A DNA stretch of 64,000 bases, taken from Rhizoclosmatium globosum. Taxonomy: Eukaryota; Chytridiomycota; Chytridiomycetes; Chytridiales; Chytriomycetaceae. The translations under genes were made by a program, and so were the position numbers. This document shows, one piece after another, positions 45,473 to 56,108 of this stretch; the first letter of the stretch is position 1, and every line of letters begins with the position of its first letter. The notes beneath the pieces are model-generated. The model was not told the DNA's origin and ran no database searches. It was given only the letters and a program-made list of their open reading frames with translations. The stretch covers positions 80,379 to 144,378 of the forward strand of contig MCGO01000106.1 of assembly GCA_002104985.1 (NCBI GenBank). The letters run 5' to 3'.

Positions 45473-46395
45473 TTATTCCGCCCACGACTCTTCCACAGTC
45501 TCCCGCACTCGCCTGTTGTACGCTTTGCGGTCCTCCTGAACGATGTGATGTTAGAATGCAAGAGAGAGGACAAGAGGGAGTGAAACTCAACAGTGAAAAG
45601 GCGCGCTGCCTCCGTATTCGCCGGACTATTTGGGTTTGGGTCATGCAATAAACTCTGAATACTCGTCAAAATAGCTGCAGTATCATACGTCGGACTCCTA
45701 CAATTCAAAAGTTCAAGGGGCTTTTTTAACATTCTGCATCCCAAATACCCCAAAGACAAGATAACCTACCAACGGTTCTGCAGAATATCCAGACACAAGT
45801 CTCCGTTCGCATACACATTTGGATGGAACATTTTAGAAACGAAGCGAACGTGGGGTGGTTTTGTTGGGTACGATTCGTCAAAGGTCAGAATGAGTTTGAA
45901 GGTCCCGTCTTCGAAGGGTGTGTCTTCGGGGCCAAAGATTACGGCGTTCCAAATGAGTCTATTGAGTTGCGGGATTGGAGGTCAGTGTGAAGGAGAGAAG
46001 CGAGTGGGGATGGTTTGTAGTTGCAGGTAATAGATTATGTGAGAGAAGAGAGTTGCAGCAGGACTACAAGTGTAGTGGGCTTCCAAAAAGAGCGACAGGC
46101 AAGGGCAGCGAGTAAAGAAGGAGGACATAAACGAGAGGCGTACACATTGTCGGGACACGGGGCTCCAGAGACACCCTCAGGTGGGTCAGTGGACAGCTTC
46201 TTGAAATCGCGCATTAAGCGACGCTTTGCCGTTGTGCTGGGCGGGTTGCATAGGGTTAGTTGCGTGTTTGGAGTAGATAAAGGGGGAAAAGGAAGGGTTG
46301 GTATGAGTACAGCTTATCCAGCAGTCATCAAACTAGATGAACTCTCAATGCGGCGGCATGGGGAATGGGCCGGGTTCGTTGTGTGGATACCTCAT
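45473..46395 (-). CDS. RAD6: Ubiquitin-conjugating enzyme E2, Rad6/UBE2B type
   Basis: Five exons (46391-46395, 46144-46236, 45770-45958, 45592-45697, 45473-45535) give 151 residues, the length of animal UBE2A/B. The product should monoubiquitinate histone H2B with Bre1 and PCNA with Rad18. Sequence blocks are [60 protein letters not shown], active-site Cys in [31 protein letters not shown] and the C-terminus [13 protein letters not shown]. The first coding exon is just ATGAG, joined across a 154-nt intron. The yeast acidic tail is absent, as in animals. Confidence 0.93.
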
Positions 46396-47460
46396 GCTGA
46401 GTGTGGTTGGGTTTTGGAGGTTTGTTTCAGCCTCCTCAGCACCTAGTTTTCTGTGGGTATAGATAAACAATCCAAAAGAAGAAAGTACTTTCACCAATAG
46501 TTGATCGGAGAATTTCATGAGTTTCTTGTGAAAAAGCATCACGCCATCACAAAACAACTAAGTCCTGACTCCACCAACTTCTCTGACATCGCAGGCATGG
46601 TTAGTGCATGCATTCGTTAGAAACAAGCACTAATCACGTATAAACACAGAGCTACATTGGCCTTGGACTTAATCTGACGGTACAAAGACGTGGAGTATTC
46701 ACTGGTCCAAACGGACAAAGGTTTAACCCTGCGGCACCACCATCACGAACGTCAGCAGAGCAGCAAGCCCATTCTCAGACTCTGCAGGAGCTGAGAGCAA
46801 TGCGTCGCGGCAGTGTTTCGAGAGTGTCGGACTCAGCAGCTTTAACATCTCCCACTGCTTCTGATGTTCCGGCCACTGCCTCTACCACCAACATCGCTGA
46901 AGATTGTGGAAATGTCTGGGAGGCAGATGAAGTAGCCCCGGACTTCTATGATGCCGACGACGACCACAACGAGTCTCTTCCCCCTCCCATCTCTACCACC
47001 CCTGTCACGTTTGCTTACGTTTGTACTCAACACAATCTATCCAGCTTCTTTCCCTAACTCCCCGCTCTCTGCTGATTCTCTTCGTGCTGGGCTCATAATT
47101 TCCACAACCAGTGATGATGGACTGGCAGCTCAATACTGGAGACATTTGGAGGATGTTTATCACCATAGCGAGCACCTGCGAAACTTAATTGGATTCTATG
47201 AGGAGAAGGGGAGGGTCTTTTGGCAAGCAGTCAAGGATGATATAGATGGAATGGACAATCCGCTTTTTCAGGCAGCAGCAACGTTTTTGGCAGAAAGGGT
47301 GATAGAGAAGGAGTCGTTCTACAGCCAGGAAGCGCAACTCGTCTTGGAAGAAGTATTTGGGACCAGAGCTGAGATGCTGTTTGATGATAAGGTTTTGCGC
47401 GAAATACAGGTCGCATTTGATGATGGGACATTAGGAAGTCAGCACAGTTTCAATAGTTAG
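46394..47460 (+). CDS. Unknown protein with uncertain start
   Basis: Coding exons are visible at about 46500-46596 (LIGEFHEFLVKKHHAITKQL), 46650-47000 (SYIGLGLNLTVQRRGVFTGP then acidic and Ser-rich sequence) and 47050-47460 (DGLAAQYWRHLEDVYHHSEH, AATFLAERVIEKESFYSQEA). The frame changes between the last two near 47000-47050, by an intron or an indel. The only upstream ATG that splices in (46394, [20 protein letters not shown], donor at 46462) overlaps the antisense start codon of RAD6. Alternatively translation starts at the ATG directly before the 46597 donor. No domain was recognised. Confidence 0.45.
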
Positions 47461-48696
47461 TTCCAATATAGTAGTTTTATTGTTTTTATGACTTAAAGAT
47501 TTTGTTTACTGAGTCTCGCCAAGTCTGAGAGAAAATGTATCGAGGGTGTGTTGACTTTTTGGTAAAGTGTCACGAATCTTTTCAGCACATCTGTCACTCA
47601 CCCGAAATGCACCAAATTTGAAGAGGGATCTTAAATCAAGTATTATTCAATATCTCCGAGGCTGAAGTGGCCGTTTTGCTGTTAGTTCTCAGTCGAGTTT
47701 CAGCAAAGTGACACATTGAATCCACAACATATCTTTACCTTGGATTTTGCACTTCCATACTCGTCCTGCTGTAAATTATATTACAAGAAGAATGAATGAA
47801 GGACGTTGTGCTTGCAAACCTGGATAATCCATCATCAAGGCGATCGAGAATCATCGCCCGAGTACCCATCCAAGGACGCTGACCCAAACAAGTCGTTCGT
47901 AGTGGCGAAGCTCCATAGTCCTTACTCAATCCTCTTCACAATCACAAGACCGCTCTCCGATCATGGAAAATCCAACAGCAAAGTGGCTGTTGAGTTTAGC
48001 AACTGCTTTCTTTGCTTAGGTATTGGGTATCATGCATAAGCGCCTCCCTAATGCACCTCGATAATAGGTCAGCAGATCAAGTAACGTTAATGAACAAACG
48101 AACCTTCTATTCAAGAATCCGAGAGGATAGTGAGAGACTGGCAAACTTATACACAGCCTCATGACCAAACACATTCAGCAACTGAACACCACCACTTACT
48201 ATACTACCAAAGTGCTCTGAGAGGAGAGTGCGCGATTGGTACACATCTTCGTCACAAAAGAATACCAAGAACAGATTCCTCTTTGAAGTCGGTACCAGAT
48301 TCGTCACGAAACGTTGATTTGAGCAAAGCAAGGATGTCATCAAGGGAGTGTACTACAAGCTGAAGTGCTAGGATACTTTTTGAATAATCGCTGACTGGCG
48401 TCTCAATTGCTCAAGTGGCTCTGTCCAGATTTTTTGATTGTTCTGAGCAGCCAATATCAACGAAACCAAAATTAAAGAACTTAATTTGTAAATATTTATA
48501 GCTGTATATCATTCTAAAATGATTTTGGTTTCTATCATAAAAGATTTAAAAGATTTACAGAGGTTGATCTAATAGATTTTCAAAGAACACCAGTCCGTTT
48601 TAACTGAAACACAACAACAAAAGGGAATAGGAAATTAAGCTGAAATGGGGAAAAAGGAAACGAGTAGACGTGGGTGCACAAGAATCAAGACGTGTG
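47461..48696. other. 1.2-kb intergenic region
   Basis: AT-rich sequence between convergent genes with only short frames lacking coding character. No tRNA, repeat family or conserved motif was recognised. The stretch near 48480-48560 is particularly rich in A and T. Confidence 0.5.
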
Positions 48697-50362
48697 TCAC
48701 GCAGCAGCAGCAGTTTCAACTCTCGCTTCATCATTGTCTATTGCACCCTGAGGAATTCTTCCAGTATGCTTGTATATTTCTCTGTCAATAATAAAACGGA
48801 TTTGGCCTCCACGGAGAGCACTCTCTATCTGATCCATATGTTCGTTGCGCCAGCTTACAGTCCCAAACTGTTCGAATGGAAAACCAGTCACCTTCAGACC
48901 AGAAATGGATCCTTTTTGGAGGGGAAGGATTGGCAACTTGGCAACAGGTTGATATCCTGTGATTATTGTGTCAAAAACAATATAAGAAAGGTCGCAAATC
49001 ACGAACCAGCATCACTCAATGCATCGTTCAGTGCATGCAATACAAGACCTTTCACAAACTTTCTTCTCTCTGCAACGTCCATTTTCAGTTGGGAGCTGGA
49101 GATTGTTGTTGCTCGAGCCACCATTTGTCCATGCTTCATAGCTTGATGTTGCATAACCATAAGCGGATGAAGATCTGTCAGGCTTGTGTGTAGAAAAAGG
49201 GCAGATGAATGTCCGATACCAGCTAAGTAGTTTGATAAGAAAGTGTCAAAATTGAATCAAATAACTACCTGATGCCATCCAAGTGCCGCTCCCAGTTTTA
49301 GCATTATATCGAACAAGCACGCAGTGTTCGTCGTATTCAACTGTTTGATGTAAGTCTAAACATTAATATTGAGGTTTTCACTTACCAGCATCGTCGATAG
49401 CAAGCTGAAGATTATCGACTGCTCTGTCATGATACTCCGAATACTTCCGATTACTAAGAGGCAGCAGAGTTTCTGATTGATGATTGGCCTTCTGGCGCTG
49501 CAGCTCGGCGTTGACTTTCTCCTTCAGTTCAGCATACTCTCCCGTTACGTCTTCCATCATCCTCTTGTATTCCGTTTTATCATCCACTTTGGCCTCCGAA
49601 ATCAACAACGACATTCCAAACAGCTGTCCTTTTTGTACACGTCCAGTGTCAGAGAAGGGTTCAGGACAGTTTGCTGCATGACGTTGGAATACTTCATTCG
49701 AGCTCTCATTTCCCTTCACTGCCAAGTAAGCTCGATAAAATGACGGTTCGGGGTTTTTAGTCACAATGGCTCGTCCATTAGGTGGGGGAACACGGTGCAC
49801 CAATCCTGAGGGGTTTGCTGGTAGTTGGGCACGAAGTCCGGCAATGATTTCATCCTTGGCGGCACATGAAGTACATGATGGACAATTCAAAGAAGTCGCT
49901 GCCAATGTTGCACTTGTGGTAATAGTCGAAGGTGTTGGAGCGCTGATTGGTTGTGACAAGTTTGACAGCATGCCGTTTGTTTGCGCATTCGGTCCAACAG
50001 TAACCAAAGCCTGTTCCAGTACCTTCTTCTTCTTCTCTTGGTATCGCTGCCAGTAGTTTTGAACATATCTCTGTACGAGAGTCAGTTTTAGTGAGCCACG
50101 TTTGAAATGCTCACCTGCACGTCTCTCCAATCCACCCCATACTTTTCTGCGTATGACTCGAATACAGCTCTCCCCGAGTTTCCTCGAATAAGTTCCGATC
50201 GAGTGAGTTCTTTCAGTTCTGCTTGATCCTCTGCGTCGAACTTTGATTGCCTTTTTGGACGCTGTAACCATGATCAGTCAGAGCAGTCAGAGCCATATGC
50301 CTTGCAGTTATACATACCTCAGCACGTTGAACAGTGTTGCGACGGTTCCTAATTGGAGGCAT
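48697..50362 (-). CDS. Unknown protein with Myb/SANT-like N-terminus
   Basis: At least six exons (50318-50362, 50115-50261, 49386-50070, 49269-49340, about 49005-49226, 48697 to about 48961) join cleanly. The N-terminus MPPIRNRRNTVQRAE and RPKRQSKFDAEDQAELKELT leads into a helix-rich segment with regularly spaced Trp/Tyr (YAEKYGVDWRDVQRYVQNYW), reminiscent of a Myb/SANT helix triplet. A CPSCTSC motif, a long helical region (KRMMEDVTGEYAELKEKVNA) and a conserved-looking C-terminal half (LVRYNAKTGSGTWMASAGIG, LKVTGFPFEQFGTVSWRNEH) follow. A chromatin or transcription role is a guess from the N-terminus only. Confidence 0.65.
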
Positions 50363-51244
50363 ATGCCTTGTTTTGAGACTCTTTTTGACTTGTTTTTTTC
50401 CAGGTGACGAAGTTGTTCAGACATTTCGCGAAAGAGGGAGAGAAATGCATGAAGTGAAGGGATGATTTATCAGTGAAAGTAATTTCTTTCCTTTGATAGG
50501 TTCTCTGTACCCACAGAAAAACTAGGTGCTCCTCAGAAAGAAGAGAAAGGACAAAGAAAGGAGAGTAAAAATAACGTAAAGCAGTAGATTGAAAGACGTT
50601 TAAACACCTCCTACAAAGCAAGGAGAGTGTATTGTTCCGATAAATAATCATAGCACATCATATTCTCCGCACGGAATACCCTGTCGTTTTGAAGGATGCA
50701 AAAAGGCGGCATCTGTTGGGCACTCTCATGGATGTGATTGTGCAAAGTGTATTCAGTAGTTTATTTCAATTCTTAGATTTACATAAAACACATCTTCGAT
50801 TGTTCTCCAGAATCACCAATTGCTTTTAAACATGCGAGACGTTTACCACCAGGTAAGCAGCCACGGCAACAAAGAGGTCGGGGAAAGTTGGGGGTGGGGG
50901 GAGCACTGACTCGAGCGAGTTTAATTCCTGAAATTGAAGGGACGAGATAATGTCTTTCAACACAATTTAATCGGTAAACTACTTTTTTTTCTCGCTCGCT
51001 CGTTCGAGTATTTACTTAAATTAATTTAGAAAGACCCTTAACCATGGGTATATTGCCAAGATTTCGAGCATTCGCATAATCGTGAATGACAGAGACAGGA
51101 GAATCTTAACAGTGTATCGTCTCGGAGTTCATCTCCACATTCAAAAATACGGAGGAAGAGATGGAGATCCGTAACGGCAACTTGGACCACAAGACATTTG
51201 TAAATTGGCATTCAATTTTTCGTTGGTGAAATACTCAACCAACA
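50363..51244. promoter_or_regulatory. Upstream region of Cys-rich copy 2
   Basis: No gene was found. The stretch 50574-50606 (GTAAAGCAGTAGATTGAAAG and on) recurs at 52282-52314 about 1.7 kb downstream. The block 51062-51186 recurs before copy 3, showing that a unit including promoter and gene was tandemly duplicated. Confidence 0.6.
51121..51170 (+). promoter_or_regulatory. Conserved upstream element of Cys-rich family, copy 2
   Basis: Two boxes are shared by the family: CTCGGAGTTCATCTCC at 51121 and AGAGATGGAGATCCGTAACG at 51158. They lie about 75-125 bp before the ATG at 51245. The boxes contain the partly complementary words TTCATCTCC and GGAGATCC/GAGATGGA, so they may also pair as an imperfect hairpin. 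Confidence 0.5.
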
Positions 51245-51824
51245 ATGGCCGCCATTCCAGCTGCTTGTGCTAAAAATGCCCTGCCAGACTCTAGCTGCTT
51301 CGGTCCCTGTTTCACTTGCTATGTTGGAGGAGGGTGCAAGTTGTCCAAGTCAAACTGCGACTTCAGCTGTTCTGGCACTTGTATTCCAAAGGCTATCGAA
51401 GTAGATTCCTCCTGTATTGAAAGATACCCAGGATCTCAACTCTGCCAAGTTGCATGTGCCGACTGCATATCTTTAAATGGTGAAATGTCAGTCGCTAAAT
51501 TCTTGTCTTGCGACGCTGCCGCTGGAACGGCAATCTGTGCGACTGGGGGAAGAGCTCCAGAGCCTTTCACCGACTGGAAAAACCACACTACTGTGTTGAA
51601 GGATATGAATCCAAAGGGATTGCCTGTTGTTGCCCGAAGGTGTAACTTACACTGCGACATACACTGCAACAACAGCCACCACGACCGTCGTGTATACTAC
51701 CGTCGCTAGGTCCTCCTCATCTTCGGCTGTTGCGACTTCTAGCGTTACGACTTCGAAAATGATCAGCGGAGTGAAAGCCCAGTCCGCAGGACTTTTCGCT
51801 TTGGTATTGGCGGCGCTTCTTTGA
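51245..51824 (+). CDS. Cys-rich repeat-family protein 2 (frame-broken near Thr-rich segment)
   Basis: The frame starts MAAIPAACAKNALPDSSCFG and contains the family core NCDFSCSGTCIPKAIEV, CIERYPGSQLCQVACADC, FLSCDAAAGTAIC and VLKDMNPKGLPVVA. At 51636 an extra G relative to copy 3 (CCCGAAGG versus CCCAAGG) throws it out of frame to a stop at 51709. The sister frame carries the Thr/Ser-rich stretch (TYTATYTATTATTTVVYTTV) and the hydrophobic end SAGLFALVLAALL to 51824. Either an assembly error or a real mutation removing the tail. No signal peptide is seen. Confidence 0.75.
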
Positions 51825-52857
51825 ATGTTATGCACCATTTCAGTCATATAACCGGTTTCCATTTTATAACCTATGCTTTATAGAAGAAAGCCATGTATTG
51901 AAGACACTTATCAAGGAACATAAATACAATAATAAACAGAATCCTCAAAACCAATTCCCGTCTTTGTCACATTCTTCACATGAATTGACGTCGCCATTGT
52001 CATCCGTCGTCATCATCACATTGCAATTCGTTCTGAGGGGTTTCCAACCTGATAAAAATGATACCTATTCGTTCGTTGATATAGCACTCGGTTATTCTGT
52101 GATTAAGCATCATTTATGAAGGTGTGCAGAGATTGAAAAGGAGATGAAAGAAGAAGAATATCTATCAACAAATAACGGAATCGAAATTCGAACAACATTA
52201 AACAATGGGCCGAAGATAATATGTAGAGTCTAAGTTTTTATGCCCTTTACGGCATCCTTGCCTACACAATAATTAAAACAACGTAAAGCAATAGATTGAA
52301 AGACGTTTTAACACCTTCTACCGACACCGGAACACGTCCAGAAGATTCCCGTCTATGGAAAATGACATTCTTTTATGACCCTTGTGCTGCAAACCAATCA
52401 TTTCATTTCCAAATGAGAATACTTGCCAGACTGTCAAAATACTCATTTATGAGACAGCTTACTCCTTACATTGTTGTTGTATGAATATGCATTTTTACAC
52501 AAAGGCTGCATTTATGAGGAGTTCGATTCATTATGATTTTTCGGATCTAACAAGGAGCATTTGAGCATTCATATAATAGTGAATAACGGAGAGACGGACG
52601 AATCTTGCAGTGTATCATCTCGGAGTTCATCTCCATATTCAAAAACACAAAGTTTTAGAGGCCACTTTGCAACCCTTTCCGTGTTGTCAAATGTACGTAG
52701 TTCGGCCCCACGATGGCTCTTATTCCTAAACCCTGGGGTTTTGAGCACCAAAGTATATGTAATGTGGTGAGGAAGAGATGGAGATCCATAACGGCAACTT
52801 AGCCCACAAGATATAAATTGGAATTCAATTTCTTGTCGGTGAAATACTCAACCAACA
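51825..52857. promoter_or_regulatory. Intergenic region with promoter of Cys-rich copy 3
   Basis: No gene was found. The region repeats parts of the sequence upstream of copy 2 (52278-52314, 52561-52645) and downstream of copy 3 (52060-52190 resembles 53650-53780). The conserved boxes are at 52619 (CTCGGAGTTCATCTCC) and 52771 (AGAGATGGAGATCCATAACG), here separated by about 110 bp more than in copy 2. A TATA-like GATATAAATTGG lies at 52811, 47 bp before the ATG. Confidence 0.55.
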
Positions 52858-53432
52858 ATGGCCGCCCTTCCAGCTGCTTGTGTTAATAATGCCCTGCCAG
52901 GCTCTACTGTTCCAGTCCCTGCTTCACTTGTTATAGAGGAGGGTGCCAGTTGTCCCAATCAAACTGCGACTTCGACTGCTCTGGCACTTGTATCCCAAAG
53001 GCTATCGAAGTACAGTCCTCCTGTATTGAAAGATACCCAGGATCTCAACTCTGCCAAGTTGCATGTGCCGACTGCCTTTCTTTCAATGGCGAAATGTCAG
53101 TCGCTGAATTCTTGTCTTGCGACGCTGCCGCTGGAACGGCAATCTGTGCGACAGGAAAAAGGATGCCAGAACCTTTCACCAACTGGAAAAACCACACAAC
53201 GGTGTTGAAGGATATGAATCCAAAGGGATTGCCTGTTGTTGCCCAAGGTGTAACTTACACTGCGACATACACTGCAACAACAGCCACCACAACCGTCGTG
53301 TACACTACCGTCACTAGCTCCTCCTCATCTTCGGCCGTTACTACTTCTAGCGTCACGACTTCGAAAATGTACAGTGGAGCGAAAGCCCAGTCCGCAGGAC
53401 TTTTTGCTTTGGTTTTGGCGGCGCTTCTTTGA
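52858..53432 (+). CDS. Cys-rich repeat-family protein 3 (frame-broken near N-terminus)
   Basis: ATG 52858 opens MAALPAACVNNALPGS. Compared with copy 2 one base is missing near 52908-52910 (TCTACTGTTCC). Restoring a base there would give the expected run of Cys residues and join the open frame from about 52911 to 53432. That frame has NCDFDCSGTCIPKAIEV, CIERYPGSQLCQVACADC, FLSCDAAAGTAIC, VLKDMNPKGLPVVAQG, a Thr/Ser-rich region and SAGLFALVLAALL at the end. The copy is over 85 percent similar to copy 2 by eye, so the duplication is recent. Function unknown. Confidence 0.75.
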
Positions 53433-54101
53433 ATGTTATACAGCCATATTCAGTCATATTACCGGTATCCATTTTATAACCTATGCTTTATAGAAGAAGG
53501 TCATTTATTGAAGAAACTTATGAATGAATTACATACCATAATAAACAGAATCCTCAAAACCAACCATTCCGTCTTTATCACATTATTCACATATGAATTG
53601 ACGTCGCCATTGTCAGGGATTTCCAACCTCTCATCATTTGACAAACAATGATGCCAATTCGTTCGTTGATATAGCACTAGGTTATTCTGTGATGAAGCTT
53701 CAGTAATGGAAGTGTGTAGAGATTGAAAATTGAGTAAGGAGAAAGCTGAAAAAAGGAAATGAATATCTATCAACAAATAAACAGCAAATCACCTCGGAGT
53801 TTAATCTCCGAATTCAAAACGGCATAGGTTGGAGAAATCAAATTGAGTCGGCTATTCAGTCTTCTTTTCGCATTCTTAAATGCATATCATTCCCTTTTCT
53901 AATTCTTAAATACAACTCTTCCTACAATTACCACCATTCTTACAGCATCATTTCAATTGAGCACCAAAGACAATATAATTGGCACTGACAAGTGGGTAGC
54001 GAAGAGATGGAGATCCGTATTTTAAGAGCGGCAGCGCGGCTTGTACCAAAAAAGGATATAAATTGCACCCATTCTGCCATCGTAGAAATACTCAATCAAC
54101 A
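53433..54101. promoter_or_regulatory. Intergenic region with promoter of Cys-rich copy 4
   Basis: No gene was found. The conserved boxes appear in diverged form at 53794 (CTCGGAGTTTAATCTCC) and 54003 (AGAGATGGAGATCCGTATTT). A TATA-like GATATAAATTG lies at 54056, 46 bp before the ATG at 54102. The first 130 bp and 53650-53780 are homologous to the regions after copy 2. Confidence 0.55.
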
Positions 54102-54656
54102 ATGGCCGTTCTTCCATCTGCTTGTAATTTCTCTTTAAGTACCGCCTGTCTCACTCCTTGCTTGACTTGCTACCAAGGACTAGGAGGATGTTCGCTGTCT
54201 CAAAACAACTGCGACTTCAACTGCTCTGGCACTTGTATCCCAAAGGCTATTGAAGTATCGACCTCATGCACTGAAAGCTACCCAGCGTCTCAACTTTGCC
54301 AGGTTGCTTGTACCAAGTGTGGTTCTTTTGGGGGTGAAATGACTATTGCCAAGTTCTTGTCCTGTGATGCCCTCGCTGGAACGGCTTTGTGTGCGACTGG
54401 GGGAAGAGCTCCAGAGCCTTACGCCAACTGGAAAAACCAAACTTTGGTGTTAAAGGATATGAATCCCAATGGTTTGCCTGTTGTTGCTCAAGGTGTAATT
54501 TACACCGCGACTACGGCTACCACGAACGCCGGATACATCGCAACCGCAAGCTCCTCCACTGTGACTTCTGCTACTGTTACCACTTCAAACCTTTATAGTG
54601 GAGCAAAAACTCAATCCGCTGGGATTTTTGCTTTGATTTTGGCAGTGCTTCTTTGA
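54102..54656 (+). CDS. Cys-rich repeat-family protein 4 (intact)
   Basis: A single exon of 184 residues starts MAVLPSACNFSLSTACLTPC and continues NCDFNCSGTCIPKAIEV, CTESYPASQLCQVACTKC, FLSCDALAGTALC, PEPYANWKNQTLVLKDMNP. A Thr/Ser/Ala-rich stretch and the hydrophobic end SAGIFALILAVLL close it. Twelve or more cysteines are conserved in spacing with the other copies. The start is fixed by homology and by a TATA-like box 46 bp upstream. There is no N-terminal signal peptide, yet the C-terminus looks like a GPI or tail-anchor signal. Confidence 0.82.
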   Translation: MAVLPSACNFSLSTACLTPCLTCYQGLGGCSLSQNNCDFNCSGTCIPKAIEVSTSCTESYPASQLCQVACTKCGSFGGEMTIAKFLSCDALAGTALCATGGRAPEPYANWKNQTLVLKDMNPNGLPVVAQGVIYTATTATTNAGYIATASSSTVTSATVTTSNLYSGAKTQSAGIFALILAVLL

Positions 54657-54821
54657 ACGTTCCTAAACCATATTTAGTCACACTACCGGATCTCATTCGG
54701 TTTCTACCTACTTATCAAGTTCTATTCAATAAAGCAAGTGAATTTGTTGAAAGATACTTTATTGAAGGTGTTGTCTTGTTAATCTCAACAGCAAAATCAT
54801 TGAATACAGCAACCACAAAAT

Positions 54822-56088
54822 TCAACACCAGCAATCCTGATCTTCATCGCTCGAGATTTCATCATCATCATCATCATCGTCCTCCCATTCATCACGTCTG
54901 GCCCGTCTCCGAGATTTTTCAAACTCTTCATCGTCTGACAAATCGTGATATCTTTTGCGAGAAGATTCAAGAGCGAGGAGGCGCGAGATCTGAAATGCTT
55001 GGAGGTAATCAACTGCTCCGCGGCAGGAATCCAATCCATTCCTTCATCAAGCGCCAACGACTTCAATTCATCTTCCACTTCGTCATGTAAAGTGGACCAA
55101 GCAACGTGACTGTAACGAAACAGCGCGTTAGTTACAAGCATTACAGCCACAACTTCCTCCAATCACAGCAAATTTCATGGTTCAAAAACTCTTGACAGAA
55201 TACAGAGTCTTCACGGAACTCAAGGCCGTGCTCTTCAAGAGTCGCTTCAAGAACTTCTCGAAGTTCATCATCCTTGTCATTGTCAGAGTCGCCCTCGTCA
55301 TCATTGTTTCCGTTGTTTTCTTGATTGTTTCCTTCTCCGCTCGTTTCTTCAGTTTTAGATAAGAGAAACCTGATAATAGTTGTGGCCCATTTGTGAGACT
55401 GTTGCGTAAAGTAATTTGGATGCTCTTCAAATCGCTGACATAATGCGCTGAATTCTGAGTTGTCCAAATTGAAGGGTGGAATCATACTACGATCGCGGCC
55501 CTGTTCAATCCATGCCGAACGAACACAAGTCTGAATCAGCTTGTGAAATTGCTGCAATTTATAAGACTCAATGACTTCGAAAGAGGTATTTGTGAAAGGC
55601 TGAAAGGCGATGGCAAATTCGTACGTGGAGGGCAGATGAACTACAATCTCCTGCCAAAGAATACCAAACACTGAGTGCAGAAGCGTCTGCCAACGCCGAG
55701 TTGCTTCCAATTTGGCTGCGATAAGCTGGCGTGGGTGAGCCTTCGTGTCCACTGATTCCCGTTTGAGCCACTTGACCCTTTCCAACGTCACTCGAAGATA
55801 CGGAAACACTTTCATGAATTCCACGACATTCTTTGCCTTGACACAAACGGAATCAAGGCTCTCTTTTGAATTCTTGACGGTGAGAAAGTCGCCAAAGACG
55901 TGCGATTTGAGTTCGTTCGACAAAGTGGCGTCGATTGAAAGTCCTGTCTTCTGGGCGACTTCAGCCATGCGTTGCTCAACTTCAGTGGACGTCAGACGAA
56001 AACTTCGAATCATGTCAGTGTTTGGGTGGCTTTTGGGATTGTTTTGCACGCGCCGTCTCCCTTTCCCCTTCAAAGGAATATCAATCAT
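54822..56088 (-). CDS. Unknown helical protein with acidic C-terminus
   Basis: Exon 1 (55145-56088) begins MIDIPLKGKGRRRVQNNPKS and is helix-rich with conserved-looking Trp/Phe (WQTLLHSVFGILWQEIVVHL, YFTQQSHKWATTIIRFLLSK). A 35-nt intron (55110-55144, with a CTAAC branch-like site) joins it to HVAWSTLHDEVEDELKSLAL. Near 55017-55023 one base appears missing, after which AVDYLQAFQISRLLALESSR, KRYHDLSDDEEFEKSRRRAR and an Asp run lead to the stop. No known domain was recognised. Its start lies 20 bp after the stop of the ankyrin gene on the same strand. Confidence 0.6.
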
Positions 56089-56108
56089 TTTAATTTACAG
56101 CAAACGCA

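Noticed and set aside
52655..52765. A 110-bp insertion in the promoter of Cys-rich copy 3, as a mobile element
   Set aside because: Copy 4 carries related sequence at this place (GAGCACCAAAG), so copy 2 more likely has a deletion; no terminal repeats were seen.
54866..54890. CAT trinucleotide run as a CRISPR-like or satellite repeat
   Set aside because: It is a coding microsatellite for an Asp run in the acidic protein; no array with spacers exists in the window.
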